Notes: generated by a model not told the origin, from the sequence alone. Shown: positions 18,398 through 26,946, numbered from the stretch's first letter. The stretch is DNA of 64,000 bases from Erwinia psidii (GCF_003846135.1 NZ_RHHM01000018.1:1-64000), one strand, 5' to 3'. Numbers and translations: made by a program.

Positions 18398-18441
18398 TTT
18401 TCTGCACGGCCATTCCCGTTCGGGGATGGCCGTGCAGAAAA
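18398..18441. repeat. 44-nt near-perfect palindrome
   Basis: Arms TTTTCTGCACGGCCATTCCC and GGGGATGGCCGTGCAGAAAA pair over 20 bases with one G-T mismatch and a 4-nt loop. A partial direct copy of the left arm (TTTTTGCACGGC) lies at 18368-18379. It may be a bidirectional terminator or a protein-binding site; the TGCAC...GTGCA ends recall NtrC half sites, but the spacing is not that of an NtrC operator. Confidence 0.7.
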
Positions 18442-18543
18442 TAGCTAAACGGCTGGATTTCTGTCTGTTTTATCTCCAGTTTGCGTGCTTTCTTATCCGT
18501 CCTTCCTTACGGGCAGAAATAATTTAATGCCGCCGTTTGCTGC

Positions 18544-18559
18544 TGGCACATTAGTTGCA
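18544..18559 (+). promoter_or_regulatory. Sigma-54 promoter of the ABC-hpxJKQT operon
   Basis: TGGCAC (18544-18549), five bases, then TTGCA (18555-18559). GG and GC are exactly 10 bases apart, matching the -24/-12 consensus. It lies 54 bases before the transporter start codon. It implies RpoN- and probably NtrC-dependent expression under nitrogen limitation, fitting a nitrogen-scavenging operon. Confidence 0.8.
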
Positions 18560-18612
18560 AATGCATCCATTAAGAATCTTTTGTTTCATATTGCTTAACC
18601 GGGGAAGAGAGA

Positions 18613-19398
18613 ATGAAGAAAGTATTACTGGCAGTGATGGGTGCAGCACTGATGTTAACGCAGGTCACCAATGCGGTGGCAGATCAGCTCCAGGATATTG
18701 AAAAACGCGGTGTTATTCGCATTGCCGTGCCGCAGGATTTTCCACCTTTTGGCTCCGTGGGCACCGATTTACAACCGCAGGGCTACGACATTGATATGGC
18801 AAAGTATCTGGCGAAGCAGATGAAACTTAAGTTGCAGCTGGTACCTGTGACCAGCGCCAACCGCGTACCTTATTTGCAGACTGACAAAGTGGATTTGGTG
18901 ATATCCAGCCTCGGTAAAAACCCGGAGCGCGAGAAAGTGATTGCCTTCAGCCGTGCCTATGCGCCGTTCTTTCTTGGCGTGTTCGGGCCGAAAGACCACG
19001 CGCTGAAAGATGCGGCAGCACTGAGCGGCAAATCCATCGGTGTGACGCGCGGTGCGGTGGAAGATATGGTACTGACCAGCATTGCGCCAAAAGACGCACA
19101 GGTGAAACGTTATGAAGATAACAACACCACGCTGTCTGCCTGGCTCTCAGGTCAGGTGCAGTATGTTGCCACCGGCAACCTGGTGGTGGCGGCTATTTCG
19201 CGTCAGGACGCCGACAAAGCGCCTGTGGCGAAGTTTATGTTGAAAGATTCCCCTTGCTTTATTGGCCTGCGTAAAGATGAACCGGCGCTGAAAGCAAAAG
19301 TGGACGCACTGATCGAGCAGGCAATTAAAGATAAAACGCTGAATGGCCTGTCTGAGCAGTGGCTGAAAGCACCATTACCGGCCAGTCTTGGCGCGTAA
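18613..19398 (+). CDS. ABC transporter periplasmic substrate-binding protein (family 3)
   Basis: A 261-residue periplasmic binding protein of the SBP_bac_3 family. The signal peptide MKKVLLAVMGAALMLTQVTNAVA should be cut before DQLQDIEKRG. The mature protein has the family marks GVIRIAVPQDFPPFG, GYDIDMAKYLAKQM, VDLVISSLGKNPEREKVIAFS and the second-lobe GKSIGVTRGAVEDM. Relatives bind polar amino acids. In this operon, with ureidoglycine and allantoate genes, it may bind a ureide such as allantoate, but that is inference. It is the first gene behind the sigma-54 promoter. Confidence 0.9.
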   Translation: MKKVLLAVMGAALMLTQVTNAVADQLQDIEKRGVIRIAVPQDFPPFGSVGTDLQPQGYDIDMAKYLAKQMKLKLQLVPVTSANRVPYLQTDKVDLVISSLGKNPEREKVIAFSRAYAPFFLGVFGPKDHALKDAAALSGKSIGVTRGAVEDMVLTSIAPKDAQVKRYEDNNTTLSAWLSGQVQYVATGNLVVAAISRQDADKAPVAKFMLKDSPCFIGLRKDEPALKAKVDALIEQAIKDKTLNGLSEQWLKAPLPASLGA

Positions 19399-19407
19399 GG
19401 ACAGGCA

Positions 19408-20076
19408 ATGACGGGACAACTCAACTTTCCTGCGCTCTGGCCTTACTGGCCGGAGCTGCTCGCCGGACTGTGGGTCACCATTCAGCTGACCGTACTGGCG
19501 ACCCTGGGCGGCGTGTCGCTGGGCATTCTCGGCGCGGCACTGAGCAGTGGCAGACCGTCGCTGGTGAGCCGCTTGTGGGGCTGCTACGTTGAGCTAATCC
19601 GCAATACGCCTTTCGTGGTTCAGCTGTTTTTTATTGTCTTTGGCTTGCCCAACCTGGGCCTGAAACTGACGGCGGGGGAGGCGGCACTGTTAGCGATGCT
19701 GATTAACCTTGGCGCGTACAGTACCGAAATCATTCGCGCCGGCATTCAGGTTACGCCGAAAGGACAGTGGGAGGCCGGGCGGGTGCTCGGTCTGACCCGC
19801 ATGCAGACGTTTTTGCGGGTGGTGCTGCCGCCCTCGCTGCAACGCATTTATCCGGCGCTGGTCAGTCAGTGCATCATTGTCATGCTGGGCTCGTCAGTGG
19901 TGTCTCAGGTTTCCTATGAAGAACTGACCTTTGCCGCCAACCTGATCCAGTCACGTACCTTTTTAAGTTTTGAGGTTTATCTGGTGACAACCTTTGTCTA
20001 CCTCGTATTGTCGGTGGTCATGCGGCAATTGCTGCTGGCTGCCGGGCGTAAATGGTTAGGAGGAACCTCAGTATGA
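19408..20076 (+). CDS. ABC transporter permease (His/Glu/Gln type)
   Basis: A 222-residue inner-membrane permease with five or so hydrophobic segments and the EAA loop of amino-acid importers (GQWEAGRVLGLTRMQTFLRVVLPPSLQRI). The segment NTPFVVQLFFIVFGLP is typical of this family. AAGGA at 19397-19401 supports the start. Its TGA overlaps the ATG of the second permease (ATGA), so the two are made together as a heterodimer. Confidence 0.92.
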   Translation: MTGQLNFPALWPYWPELLAGLWVTIQLTVLATLGGVSLGILGAALSSGRPSLVSRLWGCYVELIRNTPFVVQLFFIVFGLPNLGLKLTAGEAALLAMLINLGAYSTEIIRAGIQVTPKGQWEAGRVLGLTRMQTFLRVVLPPSLQRIYPALVSQCIIVMLGSSVVSQVSYEELTFAANLIQSRTFLSFEVYLVTTFVYLVLSVVMRQLLLAAGRKWLGGTSV

Positions 20077-20729
20077 CCACCTTTACCGACTGGGACATTC
20101 TGCGCAATCTGCTGCTGGCGGCACGCTGGACATTGCTGCTGTCGCTGGCCGCTTTTTTTGGCGGCACCCTGGTGGCGATGCCACTGGTAATGGTGCGTCT
20201 GACGGGACGTCGCTGGCCTAACCGACTGATCCGGGCCTACATCGAGCTTTTCCAGGGAACGCCGCTGCTGATGCAGCTGTTCCTGGCTTTTTTTGGCGTG
20301 GCGCTGTTTGGCATTGATGTGTCACCGTGGACGGCGGCCTCGCTGGCGCTGACGTTTTACACCAGCGCTTTTCTGGTGGATATCTGGTTTGGCAGCGTCA
20401 GGGCCTTGCCGAAAGGTCAGTGGGAAGCCTGCCGTTGCCTGGGGCTGAATTTTGGTCAGACTCTGTATCGCGTGGTGCTGCCGCAGGCGTTGCGCATTGC
20501 CATCGCCCCGACGGTGGGATTTGCGGTGCAGGTGATAAAAGGAACGGCGCTGGCGTCAATCATTGGCTTCGTCGAGCTGACCAAGGCAGGCACCATTCTC
20601 AATAATGTTACCTATCAACCCTTTAAAGTTTTCGGGCTGGTGGCGCTGGGCTACTTCCTGATGTGTTATCCGCTGTCGCGCTACAGCAAGTCGCTGGAGA
20701 AGAAATTCAATGCCGCTCATCACCATTAA
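20073..20729 (+). CDS. ABC transporter permease, second subunit
   Basis: A 218-residue permease from ATG 20073, with GGAGG in the end of the preceding gene as ribosome binding site. It has the same architecture as its partner: GTPLLMQLFLAFFG early and the EAA loop GQWEACRCLGLNFGQTLYRVVLPQALRI late. It overlaps the next gene (ATPase) by 20 bases. It forms the membrane channel with the upstream permease. Confidence 0.92.
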   Translation: MTTFTDWDILRNLLLAARWTLLLSLAAFFGGTLVAMPLVMVRLTGRRWPNRLIRAYIELFQGTPLLMQLFLAFFGVALFGIDVSPWTAASLALTFYTSAFLVDIWFGSVRALPKGQWEACRCLGLNFGQTLYRVVLPQALRIAIAPTVGFAVQVIKGTALASIIGFVELTKAGTILNNVTYQPFKVFGLVALGYFLMCYPLSRYSKSLEKKFNAAHHH

Positions 20730-21447
20730 TCAGGTGCAGAAATATTACGGTGACAACCATGTCCTGAAGGGCGTGGATCTGGATATTGAAATGGGTGAAG
20801 TGATCTCGATCATTGGCCGCAGTGGATCGGGCAAAAGCACTCTGCTGCGCTGCATAAACGGGCTGGAAGGTTACCAGGATGGCAGTATTAAACTGGGCGG
20901 GATGACTATCACCGATCGTGATTCACAGGCACGGGAAATCAGCCGCTCGGTTGGCATGGTATTCCAGAACTTCAACCTGTTTCCGCATATGACCGCGCTG
21001 GAAAACGTCATGCTGGCACCGCGACGGGTGCTGAAAAAGAGTGAGGCGGAGTGCCGTGCGCTGGCAAAACAGATGCTGGAAAAGGTCGGTCTGGGAGAGC
21101 GGATTGACTACTACCCGTCCAGCCTTTCTGGCGGTCAGCAACAGCGTGTGGCCATTGCCAGAGCGTTGGCTATGTCGCCTAAGGTGCTGTTATGCGATGA
21201 AATCACCTCTGCCCTCGACCCGGAGCTGGTTGGGGAAGTGCTGAAAGTACTGGAGCAGCTGGCCAAAGAGGGCATGACGCTGATCCTCGTGACCCACGAA
21301 ATGAATTTCGCCCGGGAAGTGGGCGATCGCGTGGTGTTTATGCATCAGGGGCGGGTGTGGGAACAGGGCGACAGTAAAACCGTGTTTGCCAGCCCGCAAA
21401 CTCCTGAACTGAAACAGTTTATTTCATCAGTGCGCGGCCTGGACTAA
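20710..21447 (+). CDS. ABC transporter ATP-binding protein (polar amino acid type)
   Basis: A 245-residue ATPase with Walker A GRSGSGKST (about residues 36-44), Q-loop VFQNFNLFPHMT, signature LSGGQQQR and Walker B VLLCDEITSALD, then the switch LVTHEM. The Walker B region has CDEIT instead of the commoner FDEPT, seen in a subset of this family. It powers the importer encoded by the three preceding genes. Klebsiella carries a comparable transporter set ahead of hpxJK. Confidence 0.93.
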   Translation: MPLITINQVQKYYGDNHVLKGVDLDIEMGEVISIIGRSGSGKSTLLRCINGLEGYQDGSIKLGGMTITDRDSQAREISRSVGMVFQNFNLFPHMTALENVMLAPRRVLKKSEAECRALAKQMLEKVGLGERIDYYPSSLSGGQQQRVAIARALAMSPKVLLCDEITSALDPELVGEVLKVLEQLAKEGMTLILVTHEMNFAREVGDRVVFMHQGRVWEQGDSKTVFASPQTPELKQFISSVRGLD

Positions 21448-21479
21448 GCGCATCACATTGTCATAAAAGGGCAGAACCG

Positions 21480-22721
21480 ATGGATTTAGCAAAATATCCA
21501 CAGATTAACCCGCCGCAGCGCCTGCTGATGGGACCGGGACCGATTAATGCCGATCCGCGCGTGCTGCGTGCGATGTCAACTCAGCTGATTGGTCAGTACG
21601 ATCCGGCGATGACTGATTATATGAATGAAGTCATGGCGCTCTATCGTGGTGTTTTCCGCACCCAAAACCAGTGGACGCTGCTGATTGATGGCACCTCCCG
21701 CGCCGGCATTGAAGCGATCCTGCTATCTGCGATCCGTCCCGGCGATAAAGTGTTGGTACCGGTGTTTGGCCGCTTTGGCCATTTGCTGTGTGAAATTGCC
21801 CGCCGTTGCCGGGCCGAAGTACATACCATCGAAGTGCCCTGGGGCGAGGTATTTACCCCGGATCGGATTGAAGATGCGATCAAAACCGTCCGTCCGCGTC
21901 TGCTGCTGACCGTACAGGGCGACACCTCCACCACCATGCTACAGCCGCTGGCGGAACTTGGTGCTGTCTGTAAAAAGTACGGCGTGCTGTTCTACACCGA
22001 TGCCACCGCGTCGCTGGCCGGAAATCCGCTGGAAACCGATGCGTGGGGGCTGGATGCGGTCTCCGCCGGGATGCAAAAGTGCCTTTGCGGGCCGTCCGGC
22101 ACATCACCCATTACTCTCAGCGCTGAAATGGCGGCGGTTATCCGCAAGCGCAAACGCGTCGAAGCGGGAATTCGCACGGCGGATCATCATGATGGCGATG
22201 ACGAGATGATCTGGTCCAACTATTTCGATCTTGGCATGATCATGGATTACTGGGGACCGGAACGCCTGAATCACCATACTGAAGCCACCTCGGCGCTTTT
22301 TGGCGCGCGTGAATCGGCGCGTCTGGTGCTGGAAGAGGGACTGGACAACGGTATTACCCGTCACAAACTGCATGGTGATGCCATGTTGAAAGGCATTCAG
22401 GGAATGGGCCTCGATACCTTTGGCGACCTGCAACACAAAATGAATAATGTGCTGGGCGTCATGATCCCGGACGGCATCAATGGCGATCGGGTGCGTAAAC
22501 TGATGCTGGACGATTTTGGCATTGAAATCGGCACCTCGTTTGGCCCACTGCATGGCAAGGTCTGGCGTATTGGCACCATGGGCTATAACGCCCGCAAAGA
22601 CTGCGTGATGCAGACGTTGAGTGCGCTGGAGTCGGTACTGAATTATCTCGGTTTCAAAACCACCCAGGGCGCGGCGATGCAGGCTGCCTGGGATCGCTAT
22701 GCGCTGGAGAACGGCGAATGA
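21480..22721 (+). CDS. hpxJ: Ureidoglycine aminotransferase (PucG/HpxJ type)
   Basis: A 413-residue PLP-dependent class V aminotransferase. In Klebsiella HpxJ transfers the amino group of (S)-ureidoglycine to a 2-oxo acid such as glyoxylate, giving oxalurate and glycine. The N-terminus PPQRLLMGPGPINADPRVLRAM is typical of the alanine-glyoxylate subgroup. The PLP lysine is K200 in SAGMQKCLCGPSG, and FYTDATASLAG supplies the ring-binding aspartate. AAAGGG precedes the start. Its stop overlaps the hpxK start (ATGA); the product of HpxK is its substrate. Confidence 0.93.
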   Translation: MDLAKYPQINPPQRLLMGPGPINADPRVLRAMSTQLIGQYDPAMTDYMNEVMALYRGVFRTQNQWTLLIDGTSRAGIEAILLSAIRPGDKVLVPVFGRFGHLLCEIARRCRAEVHTIEVPWGEVFTPDRIEDAIKTVRPRLLLTVQGDTSTTMLQPLAELGAVCKKYGVLFYTDATASLAGNPLETDAWGLDAVSAGMQKCLCGPSGTSPITLSAEMAAVIRKRKRVEAGIRTADHHDGDDEMIWSNYFDLGMIMDYWGPERLNHHTEATSALFGARESARLVLEEGLDNGITRHKLHGDAMLKGIQGMGLDTFGDLQHKMNNVLGVMIPDGINGDRVRKLMLDDFGIEIGTSFGPLHGKVWRIGTMGYNARKDCVMQTLSALESVLNYLGFKTTQGAAMQAAWDRYALENGE

Positions 22722-24010
22722 GCACTGGCCTGATGAGCGCGGCAGAGGCGGCGCAGGCGGCCGCCAGGGTGATGGCCCGCTGTGATCGGCTGGCTGAAAT
22801 CAGCGAAACGCCGGGATACCTGACCCGCGTTTATCTCTCTCCTGAACATCTGCGTGCCAACGCGCTGGTTGGGGAGTGGATGACGGCGGCGGGGATGCAT
22901 GTCTGGCAGGACAGCGTTGGCAACATTTGCGGTCGCTATGAAGGCGTCGCCCCCGACGCCCCCGCGCTGCTACTTGGCTCCCATCTTGACACGGTACGCA
23001 ATGCGGGTCGCTACGACGGGATGCTGGGGGTACTGACTGCCATTGAAGCCGTGCAGTCACTCAATGCCCAGGGCAAACGGCTGCCGCTGGCGGTGGAGAT
23101 CGTCGGTTTTGGCGATGAAGAGGGCACCCGTTTCGGCATCACGCTGTTAGGTAGCCGGGGCATTACCGGTAGCTGGCCGGCAAGCTGGATCGATCACCAG
23201 GATGGCAACGGCATCACTGTGGCACAGGCGATGACTGACGCAGGGCTGGATGCGACCGCCATTGCTCAGGCGGAACGTGACGTGGGTGAAATCGTCGCCT
23301 ATCTTGAACTGCATATTGAACAGGGCCCCTGTCTGGAGCAGGAAGATCTGCCGCTGGGGGTAGTTACCGCCATTAACGGCGCGCACCGCCTGAATTGCCG
23401 TTTCAGCGGTGAGGCGGGCCATGCGGGTACAGTCCCCATGAGCCTCCGTAAGGATGCGATGGCGGCGGCGGCGGAATGGATGGTGTTTATTGAGCAGACT
23501 GCGGTGCAGCATGGCCCACAGCTGGTGGCAACGGTAGGAACCGTGCAGTGTTTACCCGGCGCGGTGAATGTGATCCCCGGAGAGGTGGCGCTGACGCTCG
23601 ATGTTCGCGGGCCGGAAGACAAACCGCTGGCGGAACTGCTGTCAGCACTGTTAACCCAGGGCGAAGCCATTGCGCGACGTCGCGGTCTGGTCTTCAGTGC
23701 AGAAGCGTATTACCAGATCCCGGCAACCCGCTGTGATGACCGATTGCAGGTGGCACTGAGCAACGCGGTGAGCCAGGTTCAGGGCCGTAGTCTGTCGCTG
23801 CCGAGCGGTGCCGGTCATGATGCCATTGCCGTTGCGGAGCGCTGGCCGGTGGGGATGCTGTTTGTTCGCTGCGATCGTGGTATCAGCCACCATCCGGCAG
23901 AGTCGGTACTGGAAAAAGACGTGGCCAGCGCGATCCAGGCTTATACGCGGGTCGTGTGCGATGTGGCAGGCTCATGGGATGACGGGCAACACAGCCCGGG
24001 AGGCGAGTGA
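22718..24010 (+). CDS. hpxK: Allantoate amidohydrolase
   Basis: A 430-residue M20-family metallo-amidohydrolase that converts allantoate to (S)-ureidoglycine, ammonia and CO2. The metal-site motifs are clear: GSHLDTVRNAGRYDG (His, Asp), GFGDEEGTRFG (Glu pair), ELHIEQGP (His) and the C-terminal SGAGHDAIAVA (His). The lid domain sits in the middle (about 215-330). The start overlaps the hpxJ stop; the next gene begins one base after its TGA. This order feeds product straight to HpxJ. Confidence 0.93.
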   Translation: MSTGLMSAAEAAQAAARVMARCDRLAEISETPGYLTRVYLSPEHLRANALVGEWMTAAGMHVWQDSVGNICGRYEGVAPDAPALLLGSHLDTVRNAGRYDGMLGVLTAIEAVQSLNAQGKRLPLAVEIVGFGDEEGTRFGITLLGSRGITGSWPASWIDHQDGNGITVAQAMTDAGLDATAIAQAERDVGEIVAYLELHIEQGPCLEQEDLPLGVVTAINGAHRLNCRFSGEAGHAGTVPMSLRKDAMAAAAEWMVFIEQTAVQHGPQLVATVGTVQCLPGAVNVIPGEVALTLDVRGPEDKPLAELLSALLTQGEAIARRRGLVFSAEAYYQIPATRCDDRLQVALSNAVSQVQGRSLSLPSGAGHDAIAVAERWPVGMLFVRCDRGISHHPAESVLEKDVASAIQAYTRVVCDVAGSWDDGQHSPGGE

Positions 24011-24011
24011 G

Positions 24012-24506
24012 ATGAAACTGCAACAATTCAATCAGGCTTCAGCGGCAGAGGCCAGAACGCTTATCGCCCACTGTGTGGCGCTGGAAGACTGGATCACCGC
24101 GCTGGTGGCGCAACGGCCTTATCACACGGTGGAGCGTCTGCTGCAACGGAGTGATGCGCTGGCCCGGCAGTGGGAGGGTGCCGTACTGTCCCAGGCGCTG
24201 TCAGCCCACCCACGTATTGGTGAGCGTGGGCAGGGCAGGGGCAAGGAGGTACAGCTGTCAGCAGGTGAGCAATCCGGCGTTAACGCTGATGACGACAGGC
24301 TGAAACAGGCGTTGCACGTGGGAAACATCGCTTACGAACGTCGCTTTGGCCGGGTTTTTTTGATCCGGGCCAAAGGGCGCAGTGGGGAAGAGATACTGGC
24401 GGAACTGCATCGCCGTCTGGACAACGATGCACAGCAGGAACAGCAGGAGGCGCTTGCACAGCTACGCGAAATCACGCTGCTGCGTCTGAAGGAGACCTTT
24501 CGATGA
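24012..24506 (+). CDS. hpxQ: OHCU decarboxylase
   Basis: A 164-residue 2-oxo-4-hydroxy-4-carboxy-5-ureidoimidazoline decarboxylase, which forms (S)-allantoin from the hydroxyisourate hydrolase product. The family catalytic histidine is in LIAHCVALEDW. The conserved block SAHPRIGERG follows, and the end (YERRFGRVFLIRAKGRSGEEILAELHRRLDND) is typical. The reading frame is open 200 bases upstream inside hpxK, but the ATG at 24012, directly after the hpxK stop, fits the family length. Its stop overlaps the hpxT start. Confidence 0.93.
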   Translation: MKLQQFNQASAAEARTLIAHCVALEDWITALVAQRPYHTVERLLQRSDALARQWEGAVLSQALSAHPRIGERGQGRGKEVQLSAGEQSGVNADDDRLKQALHVGNIAYERRFGRVFLIRAKGRSGEEILAELHRRLDNDAQQEQQEALAQLREITLLRLKETFR

Positions 24507-24838
24507 GCACCATTACCACGCATATTCTGGATACCGCACTGGGCAGGCCCGCCGCTGGAGTACGAATTTCGCTGGAACAGAAAAGCGGTGAGGGGTGGCT
24601 GACGGTGGCTTCCGGCTGCACCGATGCGGATGGTCGCGTAAAAAATCTGACCCCGGAGTCGCTGGCAACAGGGCATTACCGTTTGATTGCCGACATTGGC
24701 GACTATTTTGCCGCCGGTGGGCGCGACGCGCTCTATGTCAGCGCCCAGATTGACTTTATATTGCAGGAAGCGGACAGCCATTATCATTTGCCGTTTCTGG
24801 TATCACCCTGGTCGTGGTCCACCTATCGGGGCAGCTGA
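24503..24838 (+). CDS. hpxT: 5-Hydroxyisourate hydrolase
   Basis: A 111-residue transthyretin-like hydrolase that opens the ring of 5-hydroxyisourate. It has the family start THILDTALGRPAAGVRISLEQ (active-site His), the middle GRVKNL and HLPFLVSPWS, and the diagnostic C-terminal YRGS. It overlaps hpxQ by 4 bases (ATGA) and is the last gene of the sigma-54 operon. No signal peptide is seen, so this is the cytoplasmic form, not the periplasmic HiuH type. The gap to the convergent yafV is 103 bases. Confidence 0.95.
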   Translation: MSTITTHILDTALGRPAAGVRISLEQKSGEGWLTVASGCTDADGRVKNLTPESLATGHYRLIADIGDYFAAGGRDALYVSAQIDFILQEADSHYHLPFLVSPWSWSTYRGS

Positions 24839-24941
24839 TGTTCCCAGCCTGGTGCTGACGGCACCGGCAAATTATCTCTCCACCCGGAGAGTATAAAAGG
24901 GCACGCCAGTCTGGCCGGCGCATAAATTACCCCGGCACCCG

Positions 24942-25709
24942 TCACAGCGTGAAACTGTCTGCATCGCGCCATGCCGGAAAGCGTTCACGATACTGATGCA
25001 GTGCGTCCAGTGACAGCTCAGCGTTCAGCACCGCAGGCTGATGCGGTTTGGCCATCGCCAGAATCTCTCCCTGTGGGCTGATAATCCGGCTGTCACCGCT
25101 GTAAAGATGATGGTTATCATCCTTGCCTACCCGGTTACAACCGGCAATATACGACTGGTTTTCAATCGCGCGGGCCAGCAGCAGTGCCTGCCAGTGAGCG
25201 GCGCGTGGCGCGGGCCAGTTGGCGACATAAAGCGCCAGATCGTAATCATTTTGATTGCGTGAGAAGACGGGAAAGCGCAGGTCGTAACAAATCTGTGGCA
25301 GGATCCGCCAGCCGCGCCAGGCCACCACCACCCGGCTGTCACCCGCCTGATAGTGATGATGTTCATCAGCCATGCGAAACAGATGCCGTTTATCATAGCG
25401 ATGCACGCTGCCTCCCGGCTCCACCAGCAGAAAACGGTTCACCGCCCCCTGACCGGTCTGAATCGCTACGCTGCCCCCCACCAGTGCGTCAGTGACGCAG
25501 GCTTTGTCGTGCAGCCACGCAATCACACGGGATTCCGGCAGTGACGCCCCGGCTGCCATCATCGCAAAACCGCTGGTGAACATTTCCGGCAGCACGATCA
25601 GATCGCGCCCCTGCAAACGGTCAATCACTGTATTGAAAAAGCGCAGATTGGCTTCGCCGTCCATCCACACCAGGGGTTGCTGTAATAGACTGAGTTTTAA
25701 AGTTGACAC
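24942..25709 (-). CDS. yafV: Omega-amidase YafV
   Basis: A 255-residue carbon-nitrogen hydrolase. It hydrolyses 2-oxoglutaramate and related omega-amides, pulling glutamine-dependent transaminations to completion. The Glu-Lys-Cys catalytic set is in VLPEMFTSGF, YDKRHLF and ICYDLRFPVF. The start is taken as GTG at 25709 (STLKLSLLQQPLVWMDG), matching the E. coli protein; it lies inside the end of ybdL, overlapping it by 13 bases. This coupling to a glutamine-using methionine aminotransferase fits a role in methionine salvage. Confidence 0.94.
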   Translation of the reverse strand: MSTLKLSLLQQPLVWMDGEANLRFFNTVIDRLQGRDLIVLPEMFTSGFAMMAAGASLPESRVIAWLHDKACVTDALVGGSVAIQTGQGAVNRFLLVEPGGSVHRYDKRHLFRMADEHHHYQAGDSRVVVAWRGWRILPQICYDLRFPVFSRNQNDYDLALYVANWPAPRAAHWQALLLARAIENQSYIAGCNRVGKDDNHHLYSGDSRIISPQGEILAMAKPHQPAVLNAELSLDALHQYRERFPAWRDADSFTL

Positions 25710-26857
25710 AGGCGCTCCGCCGCAGCATCCAGCGTGGCTTCCTGTTTGGCAAAGCACAGGCGGATAAGTCGATGGGGAAACGGTCCGGCGCAGAATACCG
25801 ACAGCGGAATGGCCGCCACGCCGACGTCTCTGGTCAGCCACTGGCAGAAAGCCACGTCATCCAAATCGGAAATGGCGCGGTAATCCGCCAGCAGAAAATA
25901 GGTGCCTTCGCATGGCAGCAGCTCAAAACGGCTTTTCGCCAGCGCCTGCACAAAACGGTCACGGCGGGCACGGTAGAAATCCGGTAGCTGGCGATAATGT
26001 TGCGGTTCGGCAGTCAGCATATCGGCCAGAGCCAGTTGTGCCGGCGTATTCACGGAAAAAGTCAGATACTGATGCACCTTGCGTACTTCTGCGGTCAGCG
26101 CGGCAGGCGCCACGCAGTAGCCCACTTTCCAGCCGGTCATATGGTAGGTTTTGCCAAATGACGAAACGGCAACGGCGCGCTCGCGTAGCGCCGGATGCGC
26201 CAGCACACTGGCGTGGCCCTCTGACGCAAAGCAGATATGCTCGTAAACTTCATCACTCAGTACGTAGATTTCCCGGGCCTGTATAGCTTGCCACAGGGCG
26301 GCAAAGTCGCTTTTCTGCCAGACGGTAGCGGAAGGATTGTGTGGCGTATTCAGGATAACCAGCCGGGTTCGCGGCGACAGCAAATCGTTAAATATCTGCC
26401 AGTCAACCGCAAAGGCCGGAGGCTGAAGCGTCATGCGTTTCATTACGCCGCCAGCAAGCGTTACCGCGGGCGCGTAGCTGTCGTAACTTGGGTCAAAGCA
26501 GACAACTTCATCACCCGGACGAACCAGCGCGGTAATGGCGGCATAAAGTGCTTCCGTGGCCCCCGCGGTGACGGTCACTTCATGGTTACTGTCCGGCAGA
26601 TAACCATAAAGTTCAGCGGTTTTCACCGCGATAGCGTCGCGCAACGGCTGCACGCCGGTCATCGGTGCATACTGGTTAAACCCGGCGCTGACGTGGTGTG
26701 CCAGCCGGGATTTCAGATAGTCCGGTCCGTCAAAATCAGGAAAACCCTGCGAAAGATTGATGGCGTTATGCTGATGCGCAAGCGCGCTCATTTGCGTAAA
26801 GATGGTGGTGCCCAGCGCTGGGAGCTTGCTTTCAGGGGTGATCGACGTCTGGCTCAT
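25697..26857 (-). CDS. ybdL: Methionine aminotransferase YbdL
   Basis: A 386-residue class I PLP aminotransferase close to E. coli YbdL, which prefers methionine and aromatic amino acids. Marks include NLSQGFPDFDGPDYLK, NQYAPMTGVQPLRDAIA, VTAGATEALYAAI, the PLP-binding Asp/Tyr in VLSDEVYEHICF and the PLP lysine in SSFGKTYHMTGWKVGYC. In E. coli ybdL lies elsewhere. Here it is divergent from mtnBCD across a MetJ-type operator and overlaps yafV. It probably performs the last salvage step, transamination of 2-oxo-4-methylthiobutyrate to methionine. Confidence 0.93.
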   Translation of the reverse strand: MSQTSITPESKLPALGTTIFTQMSALAHQHNAINLSQGFPDFDGPDYLKSRLAHHVSAGFNQYAPMTGVQPLRDAIAVKTAELYGYLPDSNHEVTVTAGATEALYAAITALVRPGDEVVCFDPSYDSYAPAVTLAGGVMKRMTLQPPAFAVDWQIFNDLLSPRTRLVILNTPHNPSATVWQKSDFAALWQAIQAREIYVLSDEVYEHICFASEGHASVLAHPALRERAVAVSSFGKTYHMTGWKVGYCVAPAALTAEVRKVHQYLTFSVNTPAQLALADMLTAEPQHYRQLPDFYRARRDRFVQALAKSRFELLPCEGTYFLLADYRAISDLDDVAFCQWLTRDVGVAAIPLSVFCAGPFPHRLIRLCFAKQEATLDAAAERLCQL

Positions 26858-26946
26858 GAATGTTAACCTTTGAGTAACGCAACTTTAAGGATGTATTAAC
26901 CCTCTGTTGCTGCCACTATAACCTCGATGCTACTATCTGGCAATCA

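Noticed and set aside
25710-25841. N-terminal extension of yafV
   Set aside because: It is antisense-frame reading inside ybdL with a low-complexity arginine-rich sequence; the YafV family starts at the GTG at 25709.
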